64,000 nt of DNA from Daedaleopsis sinensis (lineage: Eukaryota > Basidiomycota > Agaricomycetes > Polyporales > Polyporaceae), in contig CM066306.1 of assembly GCA_033807695.1 (NCBI GenBank), positions 3,844,001 through 3,908,000 on the forward strand. The letters are read 5' to 3'. The position numbers and the translations under genes are program-made. The number at the start of each line of letters is the position of its first letter. Within the stretch, counting starts at the first letter, position 1. This document shows positions 22,560 through 33,311 of the stretch, one piece after another. The notes under the pieces were generated by a model that saw nothing but the letters and a program-made list of their open reading frames with translations, ran no database searches and was not told where the DNA came from.

Positions 22560-24187
22560 CTACATCTGGATACCTGCCAACCCTTTGACTTTCCACATAC
22601 TGTCCAGCGCGGCCATCTTGCAAGTTACCGTTCAATACCCGACCTGCATCCGCATGTACAAAGACGGACTCACCAACTCTTGGAAGCCCTTTTCACGCAC
22701 CACCTCCGCGACAAGCGACTCAAGCTGCGAGGTCGATAGCTGGTACAGCCCCGCGTCGTCCCGGAGCGTTGCAGCGATGTCAGATTGGAGCGTAGTGCTG
22801 GCGACAGCACCAGAGACAGGAGGCACATCCACGTTCACGGAGAGTTTCGCGACAGAGGCGGCATCTGGGCCGGAGTTGGAACCTGGAGCAGAGGAGGGAG
22901 GCGTTTGTATCGTTTGTGAGTTCCTCGGGAGGCTTGCCTGCCGAGGGACCGGCGGTGGCGGCATCAAGTCAGGAGAGCGTGGCAGAGGACGCGGTGGAGA
23001 GCATGCGGACAGAGAGGAGCTAGGGAGAGAGGTGTCTACGTCGGAGCTAGAGCCGCCCTGCGCGAACATCTCTTTGCGTCTGCGGTGAGACGAAGAGCTA
23101 GGACGTTCAGGGTCAGAGAGAGTGGTGACGGGGATTCTGTGATTGCGGTTGTGGTCGGGGACAGGTTGAGAATCGGAAGTAGGCCCGGAAGATGAGTGGT
23201 GTGCCATAGCAGAAGAAGCGGTCACAGCGGATGACGGGCGAGAGGCGTCGGTATCGTTGATAGGTGACGGCGCAGATTGGGTAGTAACAACACGGTGGTG
23301 CTCTTGACTGATCGCTGGGACAGCAGGTCTAACGTCACCCCATTCTGAGTGGTCGATGGAGACATCCGACACAGGAAGCATGGTATTGTTGCGTCTCACA
23401 GTAGCAGTCTGTCGCGAGGGGAGAGCATGCTCGTCAATAGTCATAGCAGAGCCGGATTGTCGAAGGGTCACTGATGGGCGGCCCACGGACGTCGTTGTAT
23501 GCGTCGTCATACTAGCCTGTGTTTTGAACATTGTATAGCTCTGGGTAGGGTTGGGACGTGGCATCCGCGCAGGAGGTCCTGTGTTCGCCTTGCAGGGGCA
23601 GATGAAGCGTATGGAGTCGATGAACGCCGTCGCGGCGGATTCGGACAAGAAGGCGACCTGGAACCGGCGATATTGCTGCAACGCGGCGACGTCATGCAGG
23701 CGATAATGAAGATGTTTGTGAGTGCTTACCGATGTCTGTCCTGGAGGCACAACCCTCGGATGCTGGTATCGGAGGCCGACGGTGGCCGCCTGGTAGACCG
23801 CCTTCAGAGGCATACCGAGAGGTGTCTGGAGAGACGGCAGAGCGGAGTAGGCAACCAAGTCTAGATCTTCCTGCTTCGGCCACAACTGCATTTATAAGCA
23901 TGTATAGACATGACAACGTGACTTACGAAGACAACGTCTCTCTCGTCGACGTCCATCGAATCCGCCCCGGCGCCAAACGACCAGACGATACGCAATCTAT
24001 ACGATTCTAAGTGTCCAGCTGGGGATTTTCTGATGTCTAGCGTGAGCCGTATCACAGGATTGGAAAAGTGTTGCCATTCGAGGTCTGTCTGAGATGCTGC
24101 AGCTGCAGAGTTGGTTGACTGGGTATATGCTCTTGAATACTTGACAAGCTCGAAGGTTGTCGTCATAGTAGTTGTTGAGAGCGACAT
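22560..24187 (-). CDS. REC114: Rec114-like meiotic double-strand-break accessory protein
   Basis: Rec114 works with Mei4 and Mer2 to activate Spo11 cutting in meiosis. Exons 23927-24187, 23730-23885, 22674-23675 and 22560-22616 sum to 492 codons (491 aa). The N-terminus (residues 1-175) looks like the Rec114 PH-like domain: 'TFELVKYSRAYTQ', 'WQHFSNPVIRLTLDI' and 'YRRFQVAFLSESAATAFIDS', ending 'IRFICPC'. A ~280-residue Ser/Pro/Thr-rich disordered region follows, then a helical C-terminus 'LESLVAEVVREKGFQEL' plus 'MAALDSMWKVKGLAGI', as expected for the trimerising C-terminal domain. The last 57-nt exon was found from this pattern and uses a GCAAG acceptor. Assignment rests on architecture and motif resemblance, not on a search. 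First gene of copy B. Confidence 0.65.
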
Positions 24188-24660
24188 GGCGTCCAAGAAC
24201 TTGAGTAAAACCGAGAGATAGAGCAAGTAAGCACTGTTGAGTACTGCACTGTGTGAGCAAATCTCAAACTTGAAGCTTGAAGCTTAGAGATGGCGGTGGT
24301 CGGTAACAGAGAAGCCGTGAGAAATCGGTTGAGGTGGCGATGCGATTTGATACGGCGACGCCGAGTACTTGTGACACCGTTGAGATTGGGTTGCTTCCAA
24401 CCATGACTGCCTCCTCCGGCCTCAGCTATCAAGCCTCAGCAGGTCTAAAGGATTGTACCTTCAGCTTCAAGGTATGCACGAGTAGGTCAGCTCACTGGGG
24501 TGATCCAGAAAGAGCACCATATGTTCGTAGTAACTACCAACTTATTTCTACCTTTGAACAGAAGGCCAATAATAACAGTCACGATTGCCGGCTCTCCGTC
24601 AGTTTAACAGAGATGAAGCACACGGGGGATTTACTACACTGGTCTTCCACAAGGTGAGTA
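24188..24660. repeat. REC114 upstream region, duplicated at 13264-13760
   Basis: Direct repeat (about 80% identical, with gaps) of the region upstream of the copy A relic. It marks the outer edge of the block duplication. Confidence 0.65.
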
Positions 24661-25404
24661 AGCGCGAGGATAACGAGGCGTAATGCATGATGCACTGAAG
24701 TGGGTGTCTACTTCTTGGGCGCAAATTTCTCGACTGGGATCGCAGTATGTCTCAAACACACGCTGGTAGCACACGCCTCATAGCTACCGAATCACAACCT
24801 TCTTGCTTGGGATTGATATCGTAAACCTTACAATCTTCGACATGATGGCATTCATTACATGCCATAACCCACACGAGCTCAGCCGCTGGTCAAACTTGCT
24901 CGGATTTCCCTACTCGTGAGTCTGTACTATTGAAATGCTCCCTCAGGATTACAGATAATCCCGGCGTTGACTGAGCGTTCAAGCTTCAAGGCGCACCTAG
25001 ACCTACACATATGGCACCGATTATCAGCGACTTTTCTCCCACTGGGTCACCGCCACATCAAAGGATGTCTACGCATGTGAGTAACATTTAATTCAGTACG
25101 CGGTCACACGCTGAGGAAGCGCGGATGCAATGCGTCGTAAATCAGTATCGCAACGGTCTCCCAGTACGCATGCTTTGTAGCGCTTTTTTCAGGCTATCGT
25201 GGGGCTGTTCTCACATGCGCTCTGTAGCCGGAGCGACTAAGGCTTAAAGTTTGCCCCCAGCCATCGAACGCAGCGCAATTCTTCTTCTCGAGATCGCAGT
25301 TGGCAGTGGGATCATGGGGCCTTGGCCGCCTCATATGAAGCCGACTCGTCAACCTGTCTACAGCGTGTTCACCTCTACCTCACCCCCGCTTTCTTGAACC
25401 CAGT
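24661..25404. other. Intergenic between REC114 and DUF6534 genes
   Basis: No supported gene. Short exon-like stretches flanked by GT/AG occur (for example near 24850-25080), which could be debris of another membrane-protein gene, but nothing is identifiable. Confidence 0.35.
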
Positions 25405-27352
25405 ATGGTCGCCGCTAGCATCGATAACACCCTCGGCGCAGTTTTCGTTGGTGCGTTACAGTATCCAGCGGGTCACACCTAAGTCGCTAATCATGGTGCG
25501 CACTCATCAGGTAACCTTTGTGTAGTATGGTGAGCGATCGGTGGTTTCACCCTAGGTTGATGAGTCGCAATCGTACTGAACGACTGCCAGTCTCTATGGG
25601 TTGACAACCCTTCAGACGTACACGTATTATAGCCGGAGTAAGAACGATGCCATGCTGCTGAAATTGGCCGTGAGCGTTCCTTTCAGCCCTACGCGCAGGA
25701 GTGCGTACTAACGCGGATTGCAGATCGCTGCTCTCTGGTTGGTATTTCTTCAATTGCCTCAATAATTTTCAAGTCTCATCGTCATCGATTAGGGCCCTCG
25801 ATACCTTACACGCCATCTTGACCTCCCACACAGTGTACTTCTACTCGATAACGCATTTTGGAGATGCCGAGGCACTGACTAAGATTGCTTGGTGCGTGTT
25901 ACTCGACGAATGTGTTATTTATGGTCTGTCTCATGTCAACGTAGGAGCGCTGTGGTGAGTCCTAAAGATATGGTTCTAGCTGCTGACTATCAAACACGAC
26001 TGTGATGCTCCATAAGGCGTATATCCTCGTCACGGTAAGCCATCACTCGCAGCTTGCAGCTAAATGCTCTGACCAGTGTATATGGTGTAGGCCATTAGCG
26101 ATTCAATTGTACGAGCGTGAGTGCGCAATTCTATCGTTGCGATATGCGCTCCATACTGAGGCGGTGACGTTTACCCTCACAGCGTCTTCTGCTACCGAAT
26201 CTGGATATGTGAGTCGTAGTCTTATGTCACAAATATCCCATGAAATGACCCTCTCTCCCCGGAAGTGAGCGGCAGCAAAATCTTATTCGGTGTCAACGTG
26301 AGTGTTATGGCGTTGCCGGAAGTGTAATCCTCATGCATCTCAACTACCAGGTGTTCCTGTCCGCTCTGTTGCTAGGCGAGTAACGTAGCTCATCAAGGTC
26401 CGCAACCTCTGAAGTCCTAATCACAGCGGATGAGATCGCGCTCGTGACTAACCTGTCGGTGCTTCCCTGCGTCGGTTCTAGGCTCATTCCGCTAACTTTA
26501 GCATATATGTAGCTTCCACATTCCGACGTTCGCCGGGCTGCAGAAGATCAACGTAATGCAGCCCTCGTTATTCTGCATGACACCCTCGACTGACAAAGAG
26601 ACCTTGCTCGCACAGTGGCTCTTCCTCATGGGCTTGGCGTCTGGCGTGGTCGCAGACATATTCATCGCAGGAACAATGACGATGCTTCTTGTCAAGAGCC
26701 GAGGCCACTACCATCGGTAACTCCCAGGCACTGTATGACGTCTACATATGCTGACAGAAACATTGCGCAGAACGAGGAGCACTGTTAACACCCTCATCCT
26801 GTACATTGTCAGCACGGGTGCTCTGACGTCGTAAGTCCCACATACGTTGCACAGGAACTAAACTGATTCACGGATCGTCCATTCCTCTGTCACGATACAT
26901 CGACCCGCAGGATCTGTATGGCGGGTAGCTTAATCGCGGTGAGAATCTGATCGCTCCCGGCGAGTCGGGTATGGATCTGCAGCATGCTCATGATCCTCGG
27001 CCACGCCAGTTCGCTGCCGCCCAGGGCACGTTCCTCTTCATCGCCTTCTTCTTCCCGCTCAGCAAGCGTCAGTCACCCGGGTTCATCTCCTGCTCTACTC
27101 CGAGTCCAGGCTGACACTCCTTGCATTCTCGGTCTAGTGCTCTTGAACTCGCTGCTTGCGATGCTCAACGCGCGCCAGGCCCTGCGCCAGCAGATGGACC
27201 ACGTCACCACGCATGGGGGTGCCACGCTCCCGCTGTCGTTCGCGCATACAACGACTGGGACCGAGACAAACATAGAGTCGTCCATGCAGTTCAGCCAGGA
27301 GGCGCAGAAAGAGGGCATCCTGTCGCCGATCAGCCCGACGTCCGCGTACTGA
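25405..27352 (+). CDS. DUF6534-family seven-helix membrane protein, 16 exons
   Basis: Basidiomycete-specific integral membrane family of unknown function. Exons: 25405-25450, 25511-25529, 25591-25669, 25724-25737, 25793-25891, 25945-25954, 26017-26034, 26091-26116, 26183-26208, 26266-26297, 26351-26379, 26513-26716, 26771-26830, 26911-26938, 26983-27067, 27138-27352. They sum to exactly 330 codons (329 aa), the usual family length. Family blocks: 'SIDNTLGAVFVG', 'LYGLTTLQTYTYYSR', 'LDTLHAILTSHTVYFYSITH', 'SDSIVRAVFCYRIWI', 'LASGVVADIFIAGTMTMLLV', 'STVNTLILYIVSTGALTS', 'FIAFFFPLSK' and 'LLNSLLAMLNAR'. Exons of 10, 14, 18 and 19 nt are notable. One donor (GTCAGT at 27068) is weak but its copy-A counterpart (GTCTGT) sits at the same place. 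Confidence 0.88.
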
Positions 27353-27424
27353 ACGGTATTGTCACTCAGGCTGTTGCACGCGCCATGCCGGGACTGAAAG
27401 TATAGCTACGGCTACTAGCTAGTG

Positions 27425-27772
27425 TCAGCGCTGTTCGAGTAGGGTTCTCAATGTTCTGAAGCATGCGCGTAACAGGCGCCTACTATCCGACGACTCGGAG
27501 GAGTGGACCGCATCCGGCGGGTTCAACGCGTCCAGTAAACATTTTGACACGGGCAGCTTGTAGGTAAGAGGCCTCGACGGCACCTTCAAGAATTTCGACC
27601 GTAAGATGTAGGGAGACGAGCGCGCACAACAGTCGCAAATTGAGATCGACAGCTCGACGCGGGTAGCAGAAAAGCTCGCAAGTAGTGCTAGAGTCGGACT
27701 AAGCTGGTCGCGGGTCACATCTAGAGGGGAGCGGGTGAAGGACTCACAATATGATCTACCTTGACTATGCAT
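27425..27772. other. Intergenic, no gene seen
   Basis: A 115-codon minus-strand frame here has no recognisable content; it lies where the DUF6533 gene should be in copy B. Confidence 0.35.
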
Positions 27773-27784
27773 GCATCTCTGTCG

Positions 27785-27945
27785 TCGGTGCCACTGTCAT
27801 GGACTATTCACAACATGGGTATGGCGAAATCCAGGAGCCGATGTTCTCGAACGATCCTTTCGAAGCAGGGCTGAAGGAGTCTGCGATGAAGCCGTGACGG
27901 ACTTCGTGTCTTTCCCTGGATTGTTCATATAGAGATAGTGTACAG
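27785..27945 (+). pseudogene. Relic of the DUF6533 3' end (copy B)
   Basis: Collinear with 16655-16805. The acidic tail is recognisable ('EEPMFSNDPLGAGLKE' in the intact gene; here 'EPMFSNDPFEAGLKE'), followed by the same TGACGGACTTC stop context. Everything upstream of this tail is gone. Confidence 0.8.
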
Positions 27946-28000
27946 GACGAGATCCTATGTACTATCGGATAGTCGATGGTGTGATCGCGGTCGTGCAGCT

Positions 28001-29128
28001 TCATGTGCTGCTGTTGCGATTGGGGATTTGGTCTGCGATCCACTCGCCAAGCGCCTCAGGGTTCCGCGTCTGGATGTATACGATGCCCGGGCCCGTGAAC
28101 CTGCCGAGGGTATCTATCAGCGCACCGCTCCAGCGTAGTGAGGTGGGTTTGATGTATTTCACATACCGGCAGACGAGGCCTTCATCAGTGTGCATCGAAG
28201 AGAACAGCCCTCCGCCGTCAATTCGCTCGACCTTGTATTGGGCCGTCCAAGCGACGAGATGCCCGTTGTCAACTGTGTGCAACGCGCGCGCTCAGTATAG
28301 CTCCGCCTTCGCACGGGCGCAACGCCAGAGCGGACGCTCACCAATCCATTGTTCGCCGGGTTGCAGTGTGCGCGAGGTGATCGCACCCAAGCTCTGCACC
28401 CACATCATGCCACCGCCATGGACGTGCGACACGAAGAGGCCCTCGCCGGAGACTGTGCAATATCATGGGGGCGTCAGCGATGTCAATCTGAGCCGTGCCA
28501 AGGCGGAGACTCACAGAGCGCCTTGCCGAAGCCCTGGCTCTTGACCTCGCGCGTCACGCCCGTGGTGCACGCAAGGAACGCGTCCTTGCCGACGGACCAC
28601 CTCGTCTGGCCGTCGAGGTGGATGGGCACGATGTCGCCCCACGTCTCGGGCGCGAGCATGACCTCGCCAGGGCCGGTGAAGATAGACTCCGTCATCTGCA
28701 AGAGCATCGTGATGCATTCATCAAGGCCGTCAGTTCGATACGTTCAAAGTACCGCACGCGCGACCAGACCGCAGACGCACCTCGCCGCCCGTGAACATCT
28801 TCTTCATGCTGAACTTGAGCTTCCCCTTGATCTGCACAGTCGCATCCATCGCGACCATGCTCCCCGGCTTCGCCTTCACCTGGTACTGCGGCTGCAGGCG
28901 CAAGTAGAGCATGCTGTTACTGTCCCGGTGGTCGATCCGGAACTGCGCGCCTTCGACCTGGCCGGTCGTCACCGTGCTCGAGCTCGGGGCGTTCTGCGCG
29001 TGCGATTGAGGCTGGGGAGGGAGCGCGCCTACGGGCCCGGGGTACGAGCCATGGTGGAGGGGTGGCGGGTGCGGCGAGTGCGCGGCGGCACCTGGGTAGC
29101 CGGGCTGGTATGAGGGTGCGTAGGACAT
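28001..29128 (-). CDS. AIM24: AIM24-family protein
   Basis: AIM24 domain protein (PF01987-type); the yeast member is a mitochondrial inner-membrane protein that supports MICOS integrity. Exons 28781-29128, 28515-28695, 28342-28452 and 28001-28272 sum to 304 codons (303 aa). The first ~55 residues are Pro/Ser/His-rich without an obvious presequence. Domain motifs follow: '[20 protein letters not shown]', '[17 protein letters not shown]', '[12 protein letters not shown]', '[14 protein letters not shown]' is close to the actual '[14 protein letters not shown]', and '[20 protein letters not shown]'. A good GTAAGT/TTTAG pair at 29145-29207 suggests a 5'-UTR intron, with a TATA element upstream at 29266. 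Localisation is uncertain. Confidence 0.9.
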
Positions 29129-29265
29129 CCTGATATGATGACTCCTAAAGGTCATCGACTGGTCAGCGCTCGCCGTATAAACCCTCGGACATTGCGAGCG
29201 CACTTACTTGTCGTGTGTAGTAGAAAGGGGTGGGATGAGGTCGAGTGAGTGGAGAGCCGTTTGCA

Positions 29266-29272
29266 TTATATA
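29266..29272 (-). promoter_or_regulatory. TATA box of the AIM24 gene
   Basis: TATATAA on the minus strand, about 60 bp upstream of a predicted 5'-UTR intron (29145-29207) and 140 bp upstream of the ATG. Confidence 0.45.
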
Positions 29273-30433
29273 GTCACTGGTAGTAGCACTGCATTTGCCA
29301 CAGCACAGGATCATCTGATCCACCTGACAGGGGATTAGATTACTACTTATCTCAGCTTTTCTCATAGAGACGACTTCAAAAGCCCGGGTATAAGTACTGC
29401 ACCGCCCATTAACAAATGTTATATCATTATGATGGATCATGGGAGGCTCAGGAGGTGGCGAAGTCGGATGGTGATGGATATGGTGCGTTAAAGAGTTTCC
29501 TTCTTCATCGGATGTCATTAGATTGAGATTAGATGGCGGTGGTCATGAACGTTTGAACGTTTGGACCTGCACGTCCGGGTACGAGACCGCACGGTGTTTT
29601 GTTCGGCTTATCGAAATCAAACCTGGATGTATGTACGTCGTCAGAGATTCAGACCTCTTCCTAACCGTCTTACTCTGTATAACGATCGCGGTGCCCTAAA
29701 TTGGCTCTGCAAGAGCGAAACACGATATAATAATGCCGACGATTTGGCTGATGTTGGTGCTTCCGTCGCCGATATCTCCGAACTTGCGAGAATGAGAAGC
29801 CGACGAAACACAGCATAGAATTAGAACGTAATTACTCACATAGTATTCCACTGCAGCCCTACTGTCTCGCACCACATCCAAGTTGCAATGTTGAGGTGTA
29901 CCTGTGCACCCTAGACAGTACCGCCTCCGGAATCTTGATGTATCCTGTGGTTGGGATCCGCCAAGTGAGTTCAAAGCGCGTCTTGGCGAGAAGAAAAGAC
30001 AGAAGGGATCGAAAGCCCAACTGTCAGTATATTCGGGGCGCACTGTGTCCGCTCGCTGCTCGCATCCATTCATACGATGAATCCAACTTCAAGCTTCAAG
30101 CTTTGAAGATGGATTGCTAGGTATAGTTGACTAGTACTCATATGCTCATAAAGCTTGACGTGACGCACCTTGGCAGCCACTCCAGGACGAGGGATTTCGC
30201 CTTCCAGTAGTTGAATCGCAAAGCGATATTTACGCCTTCGCCGACACAGATAGGACTTGTGACTACTGAGTACTGAGTACTGAGTACTGAAGTACTGACG
30301 AACGAACCTTGTCAGGTGCAGTGAGAGCGCGCGCCTCGGAAATCGCTAAATAGGGGCTGAGAACTGTGCAAAGTCGCTTCGCACAACTTCGACAATCTCC
30401 ATTTCCCGCCACCCATCGCACTACTGGTACACC
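29273..30433. other. Long divergent intergenic region
   Basis: No convincing gene in 1.16 kb. A 104-codon minus-strand frame (29204-29518) overlaps the AIM24 promoter and is not supported. A (TACTGAG)n microsatellite of about four units lies at 30265-30292. Confidence 0.4.
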
Positions 30434-31224
30434 ATGAGCGAGCAGGTGCAAGCAAAAGGTGGGCAAAGGCGAACATAACGATCAAACCTTGACCTTCCAG
30501 TGAGGTCGCGATTGACTTCTCGCTCGCAGGATCGTCCAGCTCACCCACCAGGATCGCCTTGCTCACTTTCCCTGCGTTCGAGCTGCTCGACGCCATCGGG
30601 CCCATCGAGGCACTCCAGACGCTCTCCCAGACCGATCCCCTCTCCCTCTCCGTCCTCGCGCCCACGCTCGACCGTCAATCCACCGCGCTGCCCCCCGGTG
30701 GAGCGAGCGTCAGTGGGCCAGCCTTTGGCGTCGCCTTCGCCCCGACGCACACCTTCGCCAGTGCGCTCGCCGCCGCGGAAGCGGGCGAGGAGATCGACGT
30801 GCTCCTCATCCCGGGCGGCTACGGTGCACGCACGACGCCGACCGACGGGCCCGTCGTCGAGTTCGTGCGAAAGATGTACCCCCACGTCAAGTACGTGATC
30901 ACCGTATGCACGGGAGCCGACATCGCCGCGCGCGCAGGCATCCTCGACGGGAAGCGGGCGACGACGAACAAGGCGCGCTGGCGGGACGTCGCGAGCGCGA
31001 GCCCGGCCGTCAAGTGGGTGCGGACCGCGCGATATGTCGTCGACGGGAACTGCTGGACGTCCGGGGGCGTTAGTGCGGGGATAGACGTGACACTGGCGTG
31101 GATAAAGGAGGTGTTTGGAGAGGAGAAGGCGCGGTATGTGGCGAATCGGATGGAATATGAGTGGAGGGACGACAGGAATTGGGACCCCTTCGCGTATATG
31201 TTTGGAGATAGCGTTCACCCGTGA
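30434..31224 (+). CDS. DJ-1/PfpI family protein (paralogue 1)
   Basis: Class-I glutamine-amidotransferase-like fold, DJ-1/PfpI superfamily; the closest characterised types include isonitrile hydratase-like enzymes, but the substrate cannot be told. Exons 30434-30458 and 30530-31224 sum to 240 codons (239 aa). The conserved acidic residue is in 'DAIGPIEALQTL', the nucleophile elbow is 'VITVCTGADIAARAG' with Cys, followed by 'DGKRATTNKARW' and 'YVVDGNCWTSGGVSAGID'. A tiny first exon (25 nt) followed by one long exon is shared by all paralogues here. It is the most diverged intact copy and the only intact one on the plus strand. Confidence 0.9.
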
Positions 31225-31502
31225 AGTTGAAGCGTCAGGCCGTCGCGGTTCACAAATGTACCATCAAAGTCTCAGATGATGTTGCCGTGTCGTTGACTTG
31301 GGCTTGTGCCCGGTTCTGTCATAGGGAGCAGGTACCCGGGTGCGAGGGCCTGGTCAGTGTGAGCACGAGCTTCCGGAGTGTGCTGGGCGCGGTCAGATCC
31401 CACAACAGCGAGCATCATAAAAGCAGAGTGCCTGACAGAAATAAAGCGATCCGATGCAACTTGATGAAAGAGGAAAGGAGGAGAGGACTTCGAAGAGGTA
31501 TG

Positions 31503-32392
31503 AAGCGCCGTTTGCCGATTTATTTATTTCCCTATACTTATGTGACACCGCCACATACACATTTGTTAACGGCGCACTTGTTTCGACCGACGCACACACA
31601 CATATGTTGTCTTCAGCTGACTCTCCAGTGTATGACGGGCGCAAAATATATCTATGACCTCTAGTAGGTCTCTGATGACCCCGCGTAGCTCCAAAAGGCG
31701 TGATTGCATTAGTATTTGAATTAAATCCATCTCGACGATAAGTAAACACCCCGCTTATGTAATATATCTGCCTCCTGTAGGCGCTCAGTAGAGCGGAAGA
31801 GATTGGTAGTTCTTGTTGAGTTGAAGCCCCCCGAGTTATAGTTAGGCCTTATAACTCTTCTTAGTACTCCTCAGCTTGACTACTTGGAATAAGCACTCCA
31901 ACGATGGGCTTACTGAGTAAGTACTTAGTGGTAAGCAAATGAACTGACATAAGTACTAAGTATACTAAGTACTTCTAGTATAAATAGCCCTGTGAGACTC
32001 GTTTGAAGCCCTAGTGTACTTAATAGATCATCAGTACTTATGCATCAGTACGGACTCTAAGGCCAAACTTGAAGTACTTAAGTATACTAGCATTTAGTCG
32101 CTCGCGGGAAGCGCCGTGGAGCGCCTACCAAAGATTATATAAGCGGACATCCCGGGCCATCTATGCGACATTTATGCACCTTACTGCTACGTTCAGGTCT
32201 ATTATACAATGAGATAGGTCCTAAGAGAGGTACTAGAGATTGTAGGTACAGTTTCTGGCCGGTTTAGCACTCGATATCCACCCGGAGAAACATGTATGTG
32301 TGTGCGTTCGTCGAAACAAGTGCGCCGTTAACAAGTGTGTATGTGGCGGTGTAACATAAGTATGGGAACTAATAAATCAGCAAACGGCGCCT
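31503..32392. mobile_element. Element with ~108-bp terminal inverted repeats
   Basis: The arm at about 31503-31613 recurs reverse-complemented at about 32288-32392, roughly 85-90% identical, both starting with GCGCCGTTTGC near the outside. The interior is AT-rich and packed with AAGTACTTA-like palindromes (31840-32110) and has no coding capacity. It looks like a decayed non-autonomous transposon; no target-site duplication is evident. Confidence 0.6.
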
Positions 32393-32429
32393 CATAAAGA
32401 GGAGTCTAAGTACTTAAGATGATCATAGA

Positions 32430-32960
32430 CTCAGCGCCTATCTAATTTACTCAACTGCGCGCGTCTATCCAACAATATTGCTTTCTGCGGTCTCTTTGAC
32501 GATGTCCGCTCACTTCTCAGTCTGGCGCAAGCTAAAAGTATGCAGCAAGCGATGTGCTTCGAGCTTGTCTATCGTCCACCAACTGGACACTCTCTTCACT
32601 TGTTTCTCGACCAGCGACTATACTCGGGTTCCTACAGCAGTGCATAGACTATGCGGATTCCTCAACACCTGTGTCGAGGCACACGGACGGTGGAAGGGCT
32701 TATCGGCCCTCGGGTCGAATTGGGCATCTCTCATAGGTATGTTATCACCCAGTTGAGGCTCCAAGTTAAGTGTCTGTATGGATCTCTCTGCCTCAGTCCG
32801 ACCCGAAGAATGAGCAAGCCAAGGCAGAAACACGTCCTGCAGCCACCAGGACAGATAGGTCCATCTCAGTTGTGAACTCACAGAGAAAATGCAGCCTCAT
32901 GATCCTGAACGTCGGCTATGACCGGCTGCTGTTGAGACCAACCTGGGCGAGGTAGAGGGC
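32430..32960 (+). repeat. Dispersed repeat family, copy a
   Basis: Starts with GCGCCTATCTAAT and shares blocks with copy b (39388-40010, same strand) and copy c (53390-53955, opposite strand), for example CTGGCGCAAGCTA, ATCCCTCATAGGTATGT-like and GACAGATAGGTCC-like segments. Frames are broken; no protein family recognised. Confidence 0.55.
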
Positions 32961-33311
32961 ATCTCGAAGCGCGACGTGACGATGGTGAGTCCTTACACTG
33001 TCATGAAGATTCGGCATAGAGGCAAATGTTAGTGACTGCGTTCTTTGTGGACCCTCTCGTGCCAGAACTGAATCGTTTGTGTCGTGAAAAATCAGTGCAA
33101 TATGCTGGCAGTGCTTATCAAGTTCTTTTCTATATGCGCCCACATCCTGGTAGTGTGCTGCGGTGAGCGCGGCTTACACGAGGCATGTCTTCTTCCCCTC
33201 TCCTGCAATTTAGATAAGTACCTGACGTTATCTTCATGCTGGCAAGGTCTCCCTACACTCTACCAGTCGCAGAACGTCTTCCCCGTTTACCCATCAAGTC
33301 CGCTTACGAGA

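Noticed and set aside
29204..29518. 104-codon minus-strand ORF with His-rich start
   Set aside because: Overlaps the AIM24 TATA box and 5'-UTR region; no homology or codon signal seen.
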